A stretch of DNA of 64,000 nucleotides from JAUMBM01 sp964645715 (GTDB lineage Bacteria > Bacteroidota > Bacteroidia > Chitinophagales > Saprospiraceae), in the NCBI GenBank assembly GCA_964645715.1, contig CAZYAO010000017.1:1-64000 (forward strand), read 5' to 3'. Below the pieces are notes generated by a model. That model saw only the letters and a program-made list of their open reading frames with translations. It made no database searches and was not told the origin of the DNA. Both the position numbers and the translations under genes were made by a program. Within the stretch, counting starts at the first letter, position 1; the number at the start of each line of letters is the position of its first letter. Shown here piece by piece: positions 7,572 to 16,207 of the stretch.

Positions 7572-9539
7572 TCATCGCACAACAGACAACTTCTGTGTCG
7601 ACAGCTGATCCCCTTGGCGGACGCGCACCAGATAGATGCCGGCAGGAAGCCTGCTTACATCCATCGCCACCTGTTGATGACCTTTGGTCAGGAACTGCGT
7701 CTTCTCGGCGACGACCTGTCCGCTGAGGTTTAGTACGCTAATGTCTACAGGGCCGTCTGCATAGAGATCAACCGTCACCAATACTTCGTCACGGGCAGGG
7801 TTGGGCATGAGCTCAAAGCCGTGACCAATCAGTCGCACGGGCAGCTCAAATGAACTGGTCTCGCCCTCGGTACTGCCGTCGGTGCGGAAACCGGAACTGC
7901 TCAGCGTGACGCGCAGGGTGTAACAGCTGGTGTTGTTGAAAGCACCGTTGTATCCGTATATATAAGCATACCAGTTGGAAGCTACCGAGGTAGTATTGAA
8001 AATGATAAACTCCGGATTGGTGCCTTCATTTTGGGACAAGCCCCTGCGCGTTGCATTCTGGAACAACTGCAGGTCATAGTCGGCAGGCAGGTTGAACAAA
8101 TCGATGCGTATGTTGCGCTGGGCAGAAGTATTGGCAAACCGGTACCAGTCGCGGTCGGTCGCCGAAGAGATGCGTGCATTGATATCAGTAGCTGTCGGTA
8201 TCAGGGGTAGCGTGCCGCTGCGGCTGTTGTTGGGCTCATAAGCATCCGCACAACTGTTGGAAAGGGTAGTGAAGGTCGCCGAACTACTGAAATTACTGCT
8301 CGAACTGCTGCTGCAGACAGCCTGTACCTGAAATTCGTATTGCGTGCCCGCCGTCAGGCCGGTGGCGGCAACCGAAGTGGAGGTGGTGCTGCCTGTCGTC
8401 CAACTACTGCTGCCAACGGGGCGGAGTCGCAGGTTGTAGCTGCTGGCACCACTGGCTGCCTGCCAGCTCAAATTGGCACTGTTGGTAGTGAGTTGGCTGC
8501 TGCTGAGTCCCGTCGGTACGGTACAAACAGTACCACCCCCACCGCCGTCGGGCGCAGTACAACCCTGCGAACTGGCCAGACTGCTCCTGCTGCCATTCGT
8601 GGCAAGCACCGCCTGCATACGGGTTTTTTGGCCAGCGGTGAACATGTACATACAACCATCATTGGTGTAGTCCATATAATTCATGGTCATCTCAATAGGG
8701 GCACCGCTGCAGGTACTGTAATGTGGGTAGGCTGGGCAGCCGGTGTTGGAGGTGTTGTGCACAGGGGTGTCACTGACGAGGTCATTGCCGCAGCTGGCAT
8801 CACCCCAGATGTGTCGCAGATTCAGCCAGTGACCTACTTCGTGGGTTAGGGTTCGTCCTTGCCCGAAAATACCTCCGGCCGGGTTAGGTAGGGTCGTTGA
8901 TCCTACGCTGGTGTAAGTGACCACTACGCCGTCGGTGGTGGCACTGCCGCCGGGAAATTGTGCATAGCCAAGCAGACTGGCATCACCGCTACCAAAAATT
9001 ACGGTCCATACATTAAGGTACTGATTTCTGTCCCAAATACTGGTGGGCTTTAGACTGCTCTCAATCTGGCTGCGTGTCCAGGAAGTGCGGCCGCCGTTGA
9101 TGCGATTAATGCCGTTGGTGGCAGTCCCGTCCGGTTTGCGTTGTGCGAGGCAAAATTCAATCTCGGCATCTGCAGCAACACCCTGAAAAAGACTCGGTAT
9201 CAGGGAAGCATCGGCATTGGTGAGCCTGAAATCCTGGTTGAGCTGGTTGAGTTGCGCAAGCAGCAGGGCCTCCGACAGGTTCTCGTTGGCTCCCACAGCA
9301 TCACCGTTGTGGACCACATGGAAAACAACAGGAATGGTCACTACAACACGACCCTGCTGGCCGCCCTGCCGGACAAACTCCTCTGTCTGTCGCTCAATTT
9401 GTTGCATCCTGCCATGCAGGTCCGGATCCTGCTCCAACTGGGCCTCCAACAGGTCCATGGTGCCACAGTTGCGGTGTGGTTGCGCAGTAGCCAGTACAGC
9501 TAACAACACGGTAAAGGCAATGGTGAAAAAAATACGCAT
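7572..9539 (-). CDS. T9SS-secreted M43-family zinc metalloprotease
   Basis: A 655-residue secreted protease. Order: signal peptide (1 to about 20, ending A-T-A-Q); pappalysin-type M43 catalytic domain with H-E-V-G-H-W-L-N-L-R-H near residue 232 (zinc ligands plus catalytic Glu) and a downstream Met-turn M-N-Y-M-D-Y; fibronectin type III domain; pre-peptidase C-terminal (PPC) domain starting at D-A-Y-E-P-N-N; and a T9SS type A sorting domain over the last 80 residues (P-N-P-A-R-D near its start, A-G-I-Y-L-V-R-V). The frame extends 74 codons further upstream, but only the ATG at 9539 yields a signal peptide. Likely an extracellular or surface protease for protein degradation. Confidence 0.92.
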   Translation of the reverse strand: MRIFFTIAFTVLLAVLATAQPHRNCGTMDLLEAQLEQDPDLHGRMQQIERQTEEFVRQGGQQGRVVVTIPVVFHVVHNGDAVGANENLSEALLLAQLNQLNQDFRLTNADASLIPSLFQGVAADAEIEFCLAQRKPDGTATNGINRINGGRTSWTRSQIESSLKPTSIWDRNQYLNVWTVIFGSGDASLLGYAQFPGGSATTDGVVVTYTSVGSTTLPNPAGGIFGQGRTLTHEVGHWLNLRHIWGDASCGNDLVSDTPVHNTSNTGCPAYPHYSTCSGAPIEMTMNYMDYTNDGCMYMFTAGQKTRMQAVLATNGSRSSLASSQGCTAPDGGGGGTVCTVPTGLSSSQLTTNSANLSWQAASGASSYNLRLRPVGSSSWTTGSTTSTSVAATGLTAGTQYEFQVQAVCSSSSSSNFSSSATFTTLSNSCADAYEPNNSRSGTLPLIPTATDINARISSATDRDWYRFANTSAQRNIRIDLFNLPADYDLQLFQNATRRGLSQNEGTNPEFIIFNTTSVASNWYAYIYGYNGAFNNTSCYTLRVTLSSSGFRTDGSTEGETSSFELPVRLIGHGFELMPNPARDEVLVTVDLYADGPVDISVLNLSGQVVAEKTQFLTKGHQQVAMDVSRLPAGIYLVRVRQGDQLSTQKLSVVR

Positions 9540-9589
9540 ATGGAAATTGGTTATGTGATTTTGCGGGATGTAGTACCCAAGATTGTTTT

Positions 9590-9628
9590 GCAGCATGCTT
9601 TGGTGGCAGCGCCACCAAAGCATGCTGC
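9590..9628. repeat. Perfect palindrome, 18-bp arms, in a divergent intergenic region
   Basis: Arms GCAGCATGCTTTGGTGGC around an AGC loop. It lies upstream of the metalloprotease start and upstream of the divergent aminotransferase, so no recognised gene ends here. The whole region 9540-10005 holds this palindrome, the A/T palindrome beside it and one promoter box; I see no gene. Confidence 0.6.
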
Positions 9629-9642
9629 GAGTTACTATACTG

Positions 9643-9669
9643 GTTTTGTTTTTTTCAAAAAAACAAAAC
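9643..9669. repeat. A/T-rich palindrome, 13-bp arms
   Basis: GTTTTGTTTTTTT, C, then the exact complement. It is paired with the GC-cored palindrome beside it, as at other sites in the window. Confidence 0.6.
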
Positions 9670-9924
9670 GAGCACTCTACTTGGCTGCAAAAGGCAGCGA
9701 AATACGCTTGAGGCAATTTTTTATGGGTAAGCACATGGGATAAGTCAGCAATTGCCGACACAATACTCAGGCAGCATAGTGTTGTTCGTTGGCAGCGCTG
9801 TGAGGGTATTTCAGACCATTATTTCAATCTTCCTAATAAACGCATAATGGAGAATTTAGTATGTCGGATGAACAAAAAAATCTGCTTAAAAATAAATTTT
9901 GCAATCGTGGATTGATATATTTTT

Positions 9925-9932
9925 TAATTTTG
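9925..9932 (+). promoter_or_regulatory. -7 box upstream of aminotransferase
   Basis: TAATTTTG matches TAnnTTTG. It lies 73 bases before the preferred ATG at 10006. A 7-bp inverted repeat (CCTAATA/TATTAGG) follows immediately in the leader. Confidence 0.45.
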
Positions 9933-10005
9933 CCTAATAGGCTTTTTTGTGAAATTATTAGGTGACTTTAGTGCCTGTCAGGTTCGGTCAAAAATGTATT
10001 GCATC

Positions 10006-11271
10006 ATGCACAAGCGGACGTTCATGAAAAATATGTTTCTCTTAAGTGCGGGCCTGCCCGCTTTTCTGCGCGATCTCGGGCGTTGGGTAAACGAGATTGA
10101 ATCACTAACACCGGAGCAGGTAGCACAGGATGAGGAATTTTGGATGCGTGTGCGCAGTGGCTATCGACTCAAGCCCGATTATATCAACCTCGAAAATGGC
10201 TACTACTGCTTCATTCCGCAGGAGATTCTGGAAAATTATATTCACCATATCCGCGAAATCAACTACCAGGGTTCGTACTATATGCGTACGGTGCAATGGG
10301 ACAATAAGCAGGCGGTGGCTGCACGACTGGCGGAGCTCACAGACTGTAAGCCCACAGAGCTAGTCATCACGCGCAATACGACCGAATCGCTCGATACCAT
10401 CATAGGAGGCTTTCCCTGGCAAGCAGGTGATGAGGCTGTTATGGCAGAGCAGGACTATTTTTCTATGCTGGAAATGTTCGATCAACAGGCCTTACAGCAC
10501 GGAATTGTCAACAAGCGAGTATCCTTGCCGCTGCACCCTCGGTCTGATGACGAAATCGTCAATCTGTATGCCAATGCGATTGGGCCACGTACCCGCCTTC
10601 TCATGGTATGTCACATGGTCAATATAACAGGACAGGTACTGCCCATCCGCAAAATTTGTGACATGGCACATAGTAAGGGTGTCGAGGTATTGGTTGATGG
10701 TGCACATGCTGTGGCGCATCTTTGTTTTTCCCTAAAAAATCTCGATTGCGATTACTATGGCGCCAGCCTGCACAAATGGCTGAGTGCCCCTTTGGGCGCC
10801 GGGCTTTTATTTGTCAAAGAGGAAAAAATTCCACAAATACGCCCGATGATGGCAGGAGCGATCAAGGACACCGGCGATATTCGCCGCCTGAATCACACGG
10901 GCACGCTGCAGGTTGCAACTGACCTGGCCATTGGCAATGCCATAGATTATTACCTCTTGCTGGGGCCTGAGCGCAAAGAGGCACGCTTGCGCTTTTTACA
11001 ACATTACTGGACCTCGCGTGTGCGCGAGCTGCCGGGAGTACTCCTCAACACGCCCGCTGCAGCTGAGCGCGCCTGTGGGATAGCCAATGTAGGAATAGTT
11101 GGCATGAAACCGGCGGAACTAGCGGATGTGCTGATGAAAAAGTACCGCATCTGGACGGTCGCTATCGATGGCGCAGGGGTACAGGGATGTCGTATTACAC
11201 CCAATGTGTATACTTCTCTGCCTGAGCTTGATGTGTTGGTCAGGGCCATTACCGAACTTAGTCGGTCGTAG
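10006..11271 (+). CDS. Class V aminotransferase (isopenicillin-N epimerase-like)
   Basis: A PLP-dependent fold-type I enzyme of 421 residues from the chosen ATG. The motif V-D-G-A-H holds the Asp that pairs with the PLP pyridine nitrogen, and the Lys of A-S-L-H-K-W is the Schiff-base residue. R-N-T-T-E-S-L is the usual phosphate-binding stretch. The N-terminus H-K-R-T-F-M-K-N followed by a hydrophobic run recalls a degenerate twin-arginine signal, so the enzyme may be exported. The frame is open from a GTG at 9949, but the leader there is not protein-like. The substrate cannot be told: cysteine desulphurase, epimerase and kynureninase-type activities all use this fold. It is convergent with the isomerase gene. 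Confidence 0.8.
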   Translation: MHKRTFMKNMFLLSAGLPAFLRDLGRWVNEIESLTPEQVAQDEEFWMRVRSGYRLKPDYINLENGYYCFIPQEILENYIHHIREINYQGSYYMRTVQWDNKQAVAARLAELTDCKPTELVITRNTTESLDTIIGGFPWQAGDEAVMAEQDYFSMLEMFDQQALQHGIVNKRVSLPLHPRSDDEIVNLYANAIGPRTRLLMVCHMVNITGQVLPIRKICDMAHSKGVEVLVDGAHAVAHLCFSLKNLDCDYYGASLHKWLSAPLGAGLLFVKEEKIPQIRPMMAGAIKDTGDIRRLNHTGTLQVATDLAIGNAIDYYLLLGPERKEARLRFLQHYWTSRVRELPGVLLNTPAAAERACGIANVGIVGMKPAELADVLMKKYRIWTVAIDGAGVQGCRITPNVYTSLPELDVLVRAITELSRS

Positions 11272-11296
11272 GCTAGCACAGCCTACAACCGACTAA
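11258..11296. terminator. Bidirectional terminator hairpin overlapping aminotransferase stop
   Basis: 17-base arms with one mismatch around a 5-base loop; the left arm includes the last codons and stop of the aminotransferase. It serves the convergent aminotransferase and isomerase genes. Confidence 0.6.
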
Positions 11297-11318
11297 ATTA
11301 TCACGTTTACATCTGTGC

Positions 11319-12374
11319 TCACGATAATCCGAGCAACTTGCGGTTGGAATCGCTGTCACTGTCGCCACCGGCAAAATCATCGAATATCTTTGTCGTCACG
11401 TCGATGATCTGATTTTTAATAAAGGCAGCGCCTTCGCGCGCGCCCTGCTCAGGGCTTTTCAGGCAGCACTCCCACTCCATGACGGCCCAGCCATCATAGT
11501 CGTATTGGGCGAGCTTGCTGAAAATAGCCTTGAAATTGACCTGCCCGTCGCCCAGCGAGCGGAAACGCCCGGCTCTCTCCAGCCAGGACTGGTAGCCGCC
11601 ATAAACGCCGCTGCGACCGTTGGGGTTGAATTCGGCGTCTTTGACGTGAAACATTTTGATGTATTCGCGGTATATATCGATATGCTCGAGATAATCAAGC
11701 TGCTGCAGAATAAAATGGCTGGGGTCAAAAAGCATATTGATGCGAGGATGGTCGCTGCAGGCATCCAAAAAGCGTTCAAAAGTAACGCCATCATGCAGGT
11801 CTTCCCCCGGATGAATTTCGAAGCACAGATCCACTCCTGCTTCATCAAAGGCATCTAACAGGGGCATCCAGCGTTTGGCCAGCTCCTCAAAGCCTGTTTC
11901 AACCAGACCCGCAGGGCGCTGTGGCCAGGGGTACATATAGGGCCAAAGCAGTGAACCTGAGAAAGTGACGTGGCGGTCAAGCCCCAGATTATGGCTGGCT
12001 TTGGCCGCCAGCAGCAGCTGCCGACGCGCCCATTCGGTGCGCTCGGCAGGCCTGCCGTGTACCTCTTTGGGAGCAAAACTGTCGAACAAACTGTCGTAGG
12101 CAGGATGGACAGCTACCAGCTGTCCCTGCAGATGGGTCGACAGTTCCGAAATTTGCATGCCGTATTGCGCCATGCGACCCTGTAAGTCGTCGCAGTAGTC
12201 CCGGCTCTCAGCGGCCAGCTCGAGGTTAATCAGTCTGCTTTCCCAAGTGGGAATTTGTGCGCCTACAAAGCCCAGACTGGAAGCCCAGCCACAGATGGCC
12301 TCCAGCGAGTTGAAGGGGGCTTCGTCGCCCATAAATTGCGCCAGAAAAATGGCGGGTCCCTTGATCGTTTGCAT
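11319..12374 (-). CDS. Sugar phosphate isomerase/epimerase family TIM-barrel protein
   Basis: A 351-residue xylose-isomerase-like TIM barrel. Probable metal ligands are the Glu of C-F-E-I-H-P-G-E, the Asp of F-D-P-S-H, the His of F-H-V-K-D and the Glu of V-M-E-W-E, the standard set for this superfamily. The start at 12374 (M-Q-T-I-K-G-P) is preferred over the ATG seven codons upstream because family members usually begin at this point. The function is likely inositol, sugar acid or related metabolism, but no pathway neighbours identify the substrate. Confidence 0.85.
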   Translation of the reverse strand: MQTIKGPAIFLAQFMGDEAPFNSLEAICGWASSLGFVGAQIPTWESRLINLELAAESRDYCDDLQGRMAQYGMQISELSTHLQGQLVAVHPAYDSLFDSFAPKEVHGRPAERTEWARRQLLLAAKASHNLGLDRHVTFSGSLLWPYMYPWPQRPAGLVETGFEELAKRWMPLLDAFDEAGVDLCFEIHPGEDLHDGVTFERFLDACSDHPRINMLFDPSHFILQQLDYLEHIDIYREYIKMFHVKDAEFNPNGRSGVYGGYQSWLERAGRFRSLGDGQVNFKAIFSKLAQYDYDGWAVMEWECCLKSPEQGAREGAAFIKNQIIDVTTKIFDDFAGGDSDSDSNRKLLGLS

Positions 12375-12672
12375 AGCTATTTGCTTATGATTCAATACGT
12401 TGTTGTTGTTACTGAAGAGCAGCTGTGAGCGAAGGTTATCGGAATATTCTTTTGAATAAACTTCAAAGCACAGGCAGCAGGCCGCATCTTTATTTAAAAT
12501 CGAAGCTCAATATACTGTTTTCGCACGTTGCTAAGTAAAAAAAAGTCGGTTTTTGTTTGTCGGGAAAAATAGGCTTCACCCATTGGTCAGGTGTATGCAT
12601 TGTGAACCAAATTTTCTTCTGTCGAGGGGTATTTCTTTTTGTTTGTGGGCACTTTTGCCCAAAATTAAGCCC

Positions 12673-12680
12673 TACCTTTG
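12673..12680 (+). promoter_or_regulatory. -7 box of ppa promoter
   Basis: TACCTTTG, a full match to TAnnTTTG, ends 15 bases before the ATG, implying a leader of about 9 bases. The 300-base stretch between the divergent isomerase and ppa genes shows nothing else clear. Confidence 0.65.
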
Positions 12681-12695
12681 CAGGAAAAAAACCAA

Positions 12696-13421
12696 ATGAG
12701 TCAGGAAGCCTTCTCTAAACTTTGGAAAATGATTGGTCTTCGGTATACATCTCACCCTTGGCACGGGATAGAGATTGGCCAGCATGCTCCTGAAGTTGTC
12801 ACTTCTTTTATCGAAGTTATTCCTTCCGATACGGTAAAATACGAGGTTGATAAGCGCTCGGGTTATCTGAAGATTGACAGACCACAGAAATTCTCCAACA
12901 TTGTACCGGCACTCTACGGATTTATTCCGCAAACCTACTGCAAGGAGAGCGTGGCCGCCTATTGTATGGAAAAGAGCGGTAGGGCAGATATCGTGGGGGA
13001 TGATGACCCGCTGGATATCTGTGTGCTCACGGAACGCGAAGTGACACACGGCAATATCATTATGTCAGCCGTGCCCATTGGCGGGTTTCGTATGATAGAT
13101 GGCGGTGAAGCTGACGATAAAATTATCGCGGTTATGCAGAAGGATGAGGTCTATGGTCAGTGGAATGATATTAATCAGCTGCCGGTGAGTGTCATCAATC
13201 GCCTGCGACATTACTTTCTAACTTATAAGAGTATTCCGGGGGAGGAAATAAAATGTGAAATTACCCACGTTTATGGCCGTGAAGAGGCATTGGAGGTGGT
13301 TCGGCGCAGTATGGAAGACTACCAGCGGCATTTTGGTGACCTGGAGGAGGCACTCTCCCTTACGTTGTTTGATGCTTTCAGCTTCAGCCGCCGACAGCAG
13401 GATATCCTGCGCAAGCTTTAG
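12696..13421 (+). CDS. ppa: Inorganic pyrophosphatase (family I)
   Basis: Hydrolyses pyrophosphate to phosphate in the cytoplasm and so drives biosynthetic reactions. The diagnostic metal-binding motif D-D-D-P-L-D-I-C-V-L is present near residue 108, together with Y-G-F-I-P-Q-T-Y and K-x-D-E-V-Y-G. At 241 residues it is longer than the roughly 175-residue E. coli enzyme; the extra length lies at the N-terminus and in a C-terminal tail. An in-frame TTG six codons upstream is part of the promoter box, so ATG 12696 is the start. The next gene follows after 36 bases. Confidence 0.92.
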   Translation: MSQEAFSKLWKMIGLRYTSHPWHGIEIGQHAPEVVTSFIEVIPSDTVKYEVDKRSGYLKIDRPQKFSNIVPALYGFIPQTYCKESVAAYCMEKSGRADIVGDDDPLDICVLTEREVTHGNIIMSAVPIGGFRMIDGGEADDKIIAVMQKDEVYGQWNDINQLPVSVINRLRHYFLTYKSIPGEEIKCEITHVYGREEALEVVRRSMEDYQRHFGDLEEALSLTLFDAFSFSRRQQDILRKL

Positions 13422-13457
13422 TACTACTTAACATATTAATTAGGTGTTTTGGAGCTG

Positions 13458-14105
13458 ATGGAAGATTTTTGGGTTCAGCTGGGAGCGGATGCAGCAGGGC
13501 AGGGGGTGCTCGACTGGTTGGTGACGGTCACTGCCTTGGCCTACATTGTCTTGTCTGTCAATAACAAACCTCAGGCGTGGTACTGGAGTATTGTGAGCAG
13601 CAGTCTTTGGGCTTGGCTTTCATACAAAGTTTATCAGTTGTATTTGGATGCCATCCTCCAAGTATTCTATGTGCTCGTTGCGCTTTGGGGAGTGTACCTT
13701 TGGAAATATAAGCCTTCGCTCAACGGGCAGCAAGGGCTGTCTATCTCGAGTTTGCACCCATGGCAACATGTCGCGCTGGTCAGTCTTTCCTGTGTGCTGT
13801 CGGTGGGGCTGGCATGGTTGTTCGGACAGCATACAGATGCTGCATTGCCTTGGCTTGACGCCCCCGTAACCATTTTTTCTATGCTCGCTACTTTGTTGTT
13901 GGCCAGAAGGATGCTGGAGCATTGGCTTTACTGGATCGTCGTTGATCTGGTGGGAGCGGCTATGTTTGCTGTCCGGGGTGCCAGCTTGCTTGCATTGGTA
14001 ATGGTTGTTTATGCGCTATTGGCTATATGGGGCTGGCGCAAATGGTTAGTGTTGTACAGATTGCAAAAGGAGGGCGCAGAGGGAGGTGTGGTAGGAGAGG
14101 TATGA
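13458..14105 (+). CDS. pnuC: Nicotinamide riboside/mononucleotide transporter PnuC
   Basis: A 215-residue inner-membrane protein with about seven helices. Family hallmarks are N-N-K-P-Q-A-W-Y-W in the first half and the W-x-x-x-D segment (L-Y-W-I-V-V-D-L-V) in the second. PnuC imports vitamin B3 derivatives for NAD synthesis by facilitated diffusion, trapped by NadR phosphorylation; no nadR is nearby. The ATG at 13458 is preferred to the TTG three codons upstream. It is probably co-transcribed with ppa. Confidence 0.88.
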   Translation: MEDFWVQLGADAAGQGVLDWLVTVTALAYIVLSVNNKPQAWYWSIVSSSLWAWLSYKVYQLYLDAILQVFYVLVALWGVYLWKYKPSLNGQQGLSISSLHPWQHVALVSLSCVLSVGLAWLFGQHTDAALPWLDAPVTIFSMLATLLLARRMLEHWLYWIVVDLVGAAMFAVRGASLLALVMVVYALLAIWGWRKWLVLYRLQKEGAEGGVVGEV

Positions 14106-14216
14106 TTCGTATCCGAGAGAAGTTTGTGACTTGATTTTTATTTGGAAAAAATCTAAATAGAGGTCAGGTCGCTGTAATATTTTGATATTTTTTTACCATT
14201 AGGTTATTTGATTTAA

Positions 14217-14224
14217 TACCTTTG
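14217..14224 (+). promoter_or_regulatory. -7 box of nqr operon promoter
   Basis: TACCTTTG, a perfect TAnnTTTG match, upstream of nqrA. It implies a leader of about 250 bases. The 379-base gap 14106-14484 contains this box and no convincing gene; an upstream extension of the nqrA frame to 14344 is not protein-like. Confidence 0.5.
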
Positions 14225-14484
14225 CGCTGCTTATTTTTTACGATAAGTTCTTTTTAGGTTTTTGGCTTACAGGGTTACACACATACGAAAGACTGATGCT
14301 GAAGTGGCATTTACAAACGGGATCTGATAGTTGCAAGATGTAGTTGATTTTGCAGAAGCGCTTTGTGCGTTTTTTCATTTCAACTACAGAATTATGCTCC
14401 CGCGGAGAACCCATAGCTGCACTTGGTTGTCGTATTGTTAAAACTGGTAAAGCTGTAGACCGGATAACAAAGTGCAGTATTATA

Positions 14485-16128
14485 ATGAAAAGCACAATTC
14501 TTAAATTCACGCTGATTGCGACGCTCGCCCTGCTGGTTGTTGAGCTGCAGGCGCAATCAACTTCCTCTTCAGATGGCAGCAGCTGGCTAATCAATGGTTT
14601 GATAGCTACTGCAATTCTCCTTTTTTTCTACGCGGTAATCAGTGTCTCAGACAACCTACTGATTATTGAGGCGAAGAATATGGGTGTTGATACTTCAAAA
14701 GTTAACATGGGGCTCTTCCCGAGTTGGTCTGAGTTAGTTGGTAGTGACAAACCAGACTATACCGAGGGTCGGACAGTTAAGCGACTCACTAAAGGGCATG
14801 ATATCAAACTGGGGGGTGCACCAGCACCCAAAATTGTCCCTGCAACGGGTGTCACACGCTATGCAGTGCAACCGACCAATTTCCTTGGACTTCAGCCGAT
14901 TCCTAAGATGGAAGTAGAGGTTGGGGACACGGTACGTGCGGGCGATTCCCTGTTTTTTGATAAGCAAATGCCTGAAGTAAAATTCGTGGCACCGGTAAGT
15001 GGTGAAGTCATTGCCATCAATCGAGGTGAAAAGCGCTCAATTGTGGAGGTGGTGATTCTGGCGGATCGCGAGCAACAGTATCGCAGCATGGATACACCGG
15101 ATCTGGAGCGTGCGAGCAGAGCAGAACTGATGGACTTTCTTGCGGCTAGCGGTGGCTGGACACTTATCCGGCAGCGTCCTTTCAATGTGCTCGCCACACC
15201 AGGTAAGGCTCCAAGGGATATCTTTATATCTACCTTCGATACGGGGCCATTGGCTCCGGACTTGTCGCTGGTTGTTGAAGGGAATGAAGCTGCTTTTCAA
15301 AAGGGTATAGATGTGCTGTCGTGTTTGACCGATGGCCGTGTTCACCTGGGATTGGATGCCCGACAGGAGACGGCTCCGGCTGCTGCTTTTGTCAACGCTG
15401 CCAATGCAGAGACATACTTCTTCAAGGGACCGCATCCTGCAGGCAATGTGGGCGTTCAGATTCACCATATCGCGCCGGTCTCAGGCGCTGCCCCTGTATG
15501 GACATTGGGTGTGCAGGAGGTAATCACGCTGGGAAAACTTTTCTCAGAGGGTAAATTCGATGGTTCACGTGTGGTGGCACTGACGGGCGATCAGCTGAAC
15601 GAAGCGCACTACGTGAAAACCTTTGTCGGTGCCAATGTTGGGGAGCTGGTAGCAGGAAATCTCAAGCAGTCTAAGGTTAGGATAATTAGCGGTGATGTGT
15701 TGTCCGGTCAGCAAAAATCAGTAGAAGGTTTCATGAATATGTATGACGATCAGCTGACCGTCATCGAGGAAGGGGATCACTACGAGTTATTTGGCTGGCT
15801 GCTGGCTCTTAAGCCTCGTCCGTCTGTCTCGCGTACTTATCTCAATTTCCTATTCCCCAATCGCGAATACGAAGTGAATACGAATACGCATGGGGAGAAA
15901 AGGGCATTCGTCGTTACCAACGATTACGAGGCCGTAATGCCCATGGATATTTATACGCATCAGCTAATGAAATCCATTGTTGTCAATGATCTGGAGAAGA
16001 TGGAAGGACTCGGGATTCTGGAGCTGGTAGAGGAGGATGTAGCGCTCTGTGAATTCGCCTGCGTGTCCAAGCAGCCACTCCAGAAGATACTCCGCGAAGG
16101 ACTGGATGCGCTGCGTGAGCAGGGATAG
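14485..16128 (+). CDS. nqrA: Na+-translocating NADH:quinone reductase subunit A with extra membrane N-terminus
   Basis: Subunit A of the sodium-pumping NADH:quinone reductase, which binds quinone on the cytoplasmic side of the complex. The canonical NqrA part starts near residue 95 (V-K-R-L-T-K-G-H-D-I-K-L) and runs to the end, about 450 residues, as in other bacteria. Before it lies an extension: a signal-peptide-like segment (residues 1-24, ending L-Q-A-Q), a second hydrophobic helix (about 35-58) and a 35-residue linker. Standard NqrA is a peripheral protein without such a segment. ATG 14485 is chosen because it starts the hydrophobic segment. First gene of nqrABCDEF. Confidence 0.92.
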   Translation: MKSTILKFTLIATLALLVVELQAQSTSSSDGSSWLINGLIATAILLFFYAVISVSDNLLIIEAKNMGVDTSKVNMGLFPSWSELVGSDKPDYTEGRTVKRLTKGHDIKLGGAPAPKIVPATGVTRYAVQPTNFLGLQPIPKMEVEVGDTVRAGDSLFFDKQMPEVKFVAPVSGEVIAINRGEKRSIVEVVILADREQQYRSMDTPDLERASRAELMDFLAASGGWTLIRQRPFNVLATPGKAPRDIFISTFDTGPLAPDLSLVVEGNEAAFQKGIDVLSCLTDGRVHLGLDARQETAPAAAFVNAANAETYFFKGPHPAGNVGVQIHHIAPVSGAAPVWTLGVQEVITLGKLFSEGKFDGSRVVALTGDQLNEAHYVKTFVGANVGELVAGNLKQSKVRIISGDVLSGQQKSVEGFMNMYDDQLTVIEEGDHYELFGWLLALKPRPSVSRTYLNFLFPNREYEVNTNTHGEKRAFVVTNDYEAVMPMDIYTHQLMKSIVVNDLEKMEGLGILELVEEDVALCEFACVSKQPLQKILREGLDALREQG

Positions 16129-16207
16129 AAAAAAGAGATAAGGGGCTACAATGTTTACCGCTTTCTCTCATTAATTTATTGATTTTTTTTGACAGCTTAT
16201 TATACAC

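Noticed and set aside
9540..9761. 74-codon N-terminal extension of the M43 protease
   Set aside because: It runs through the palindrome pair and is not protein-like; the signal peptide begins at ATG 9539.
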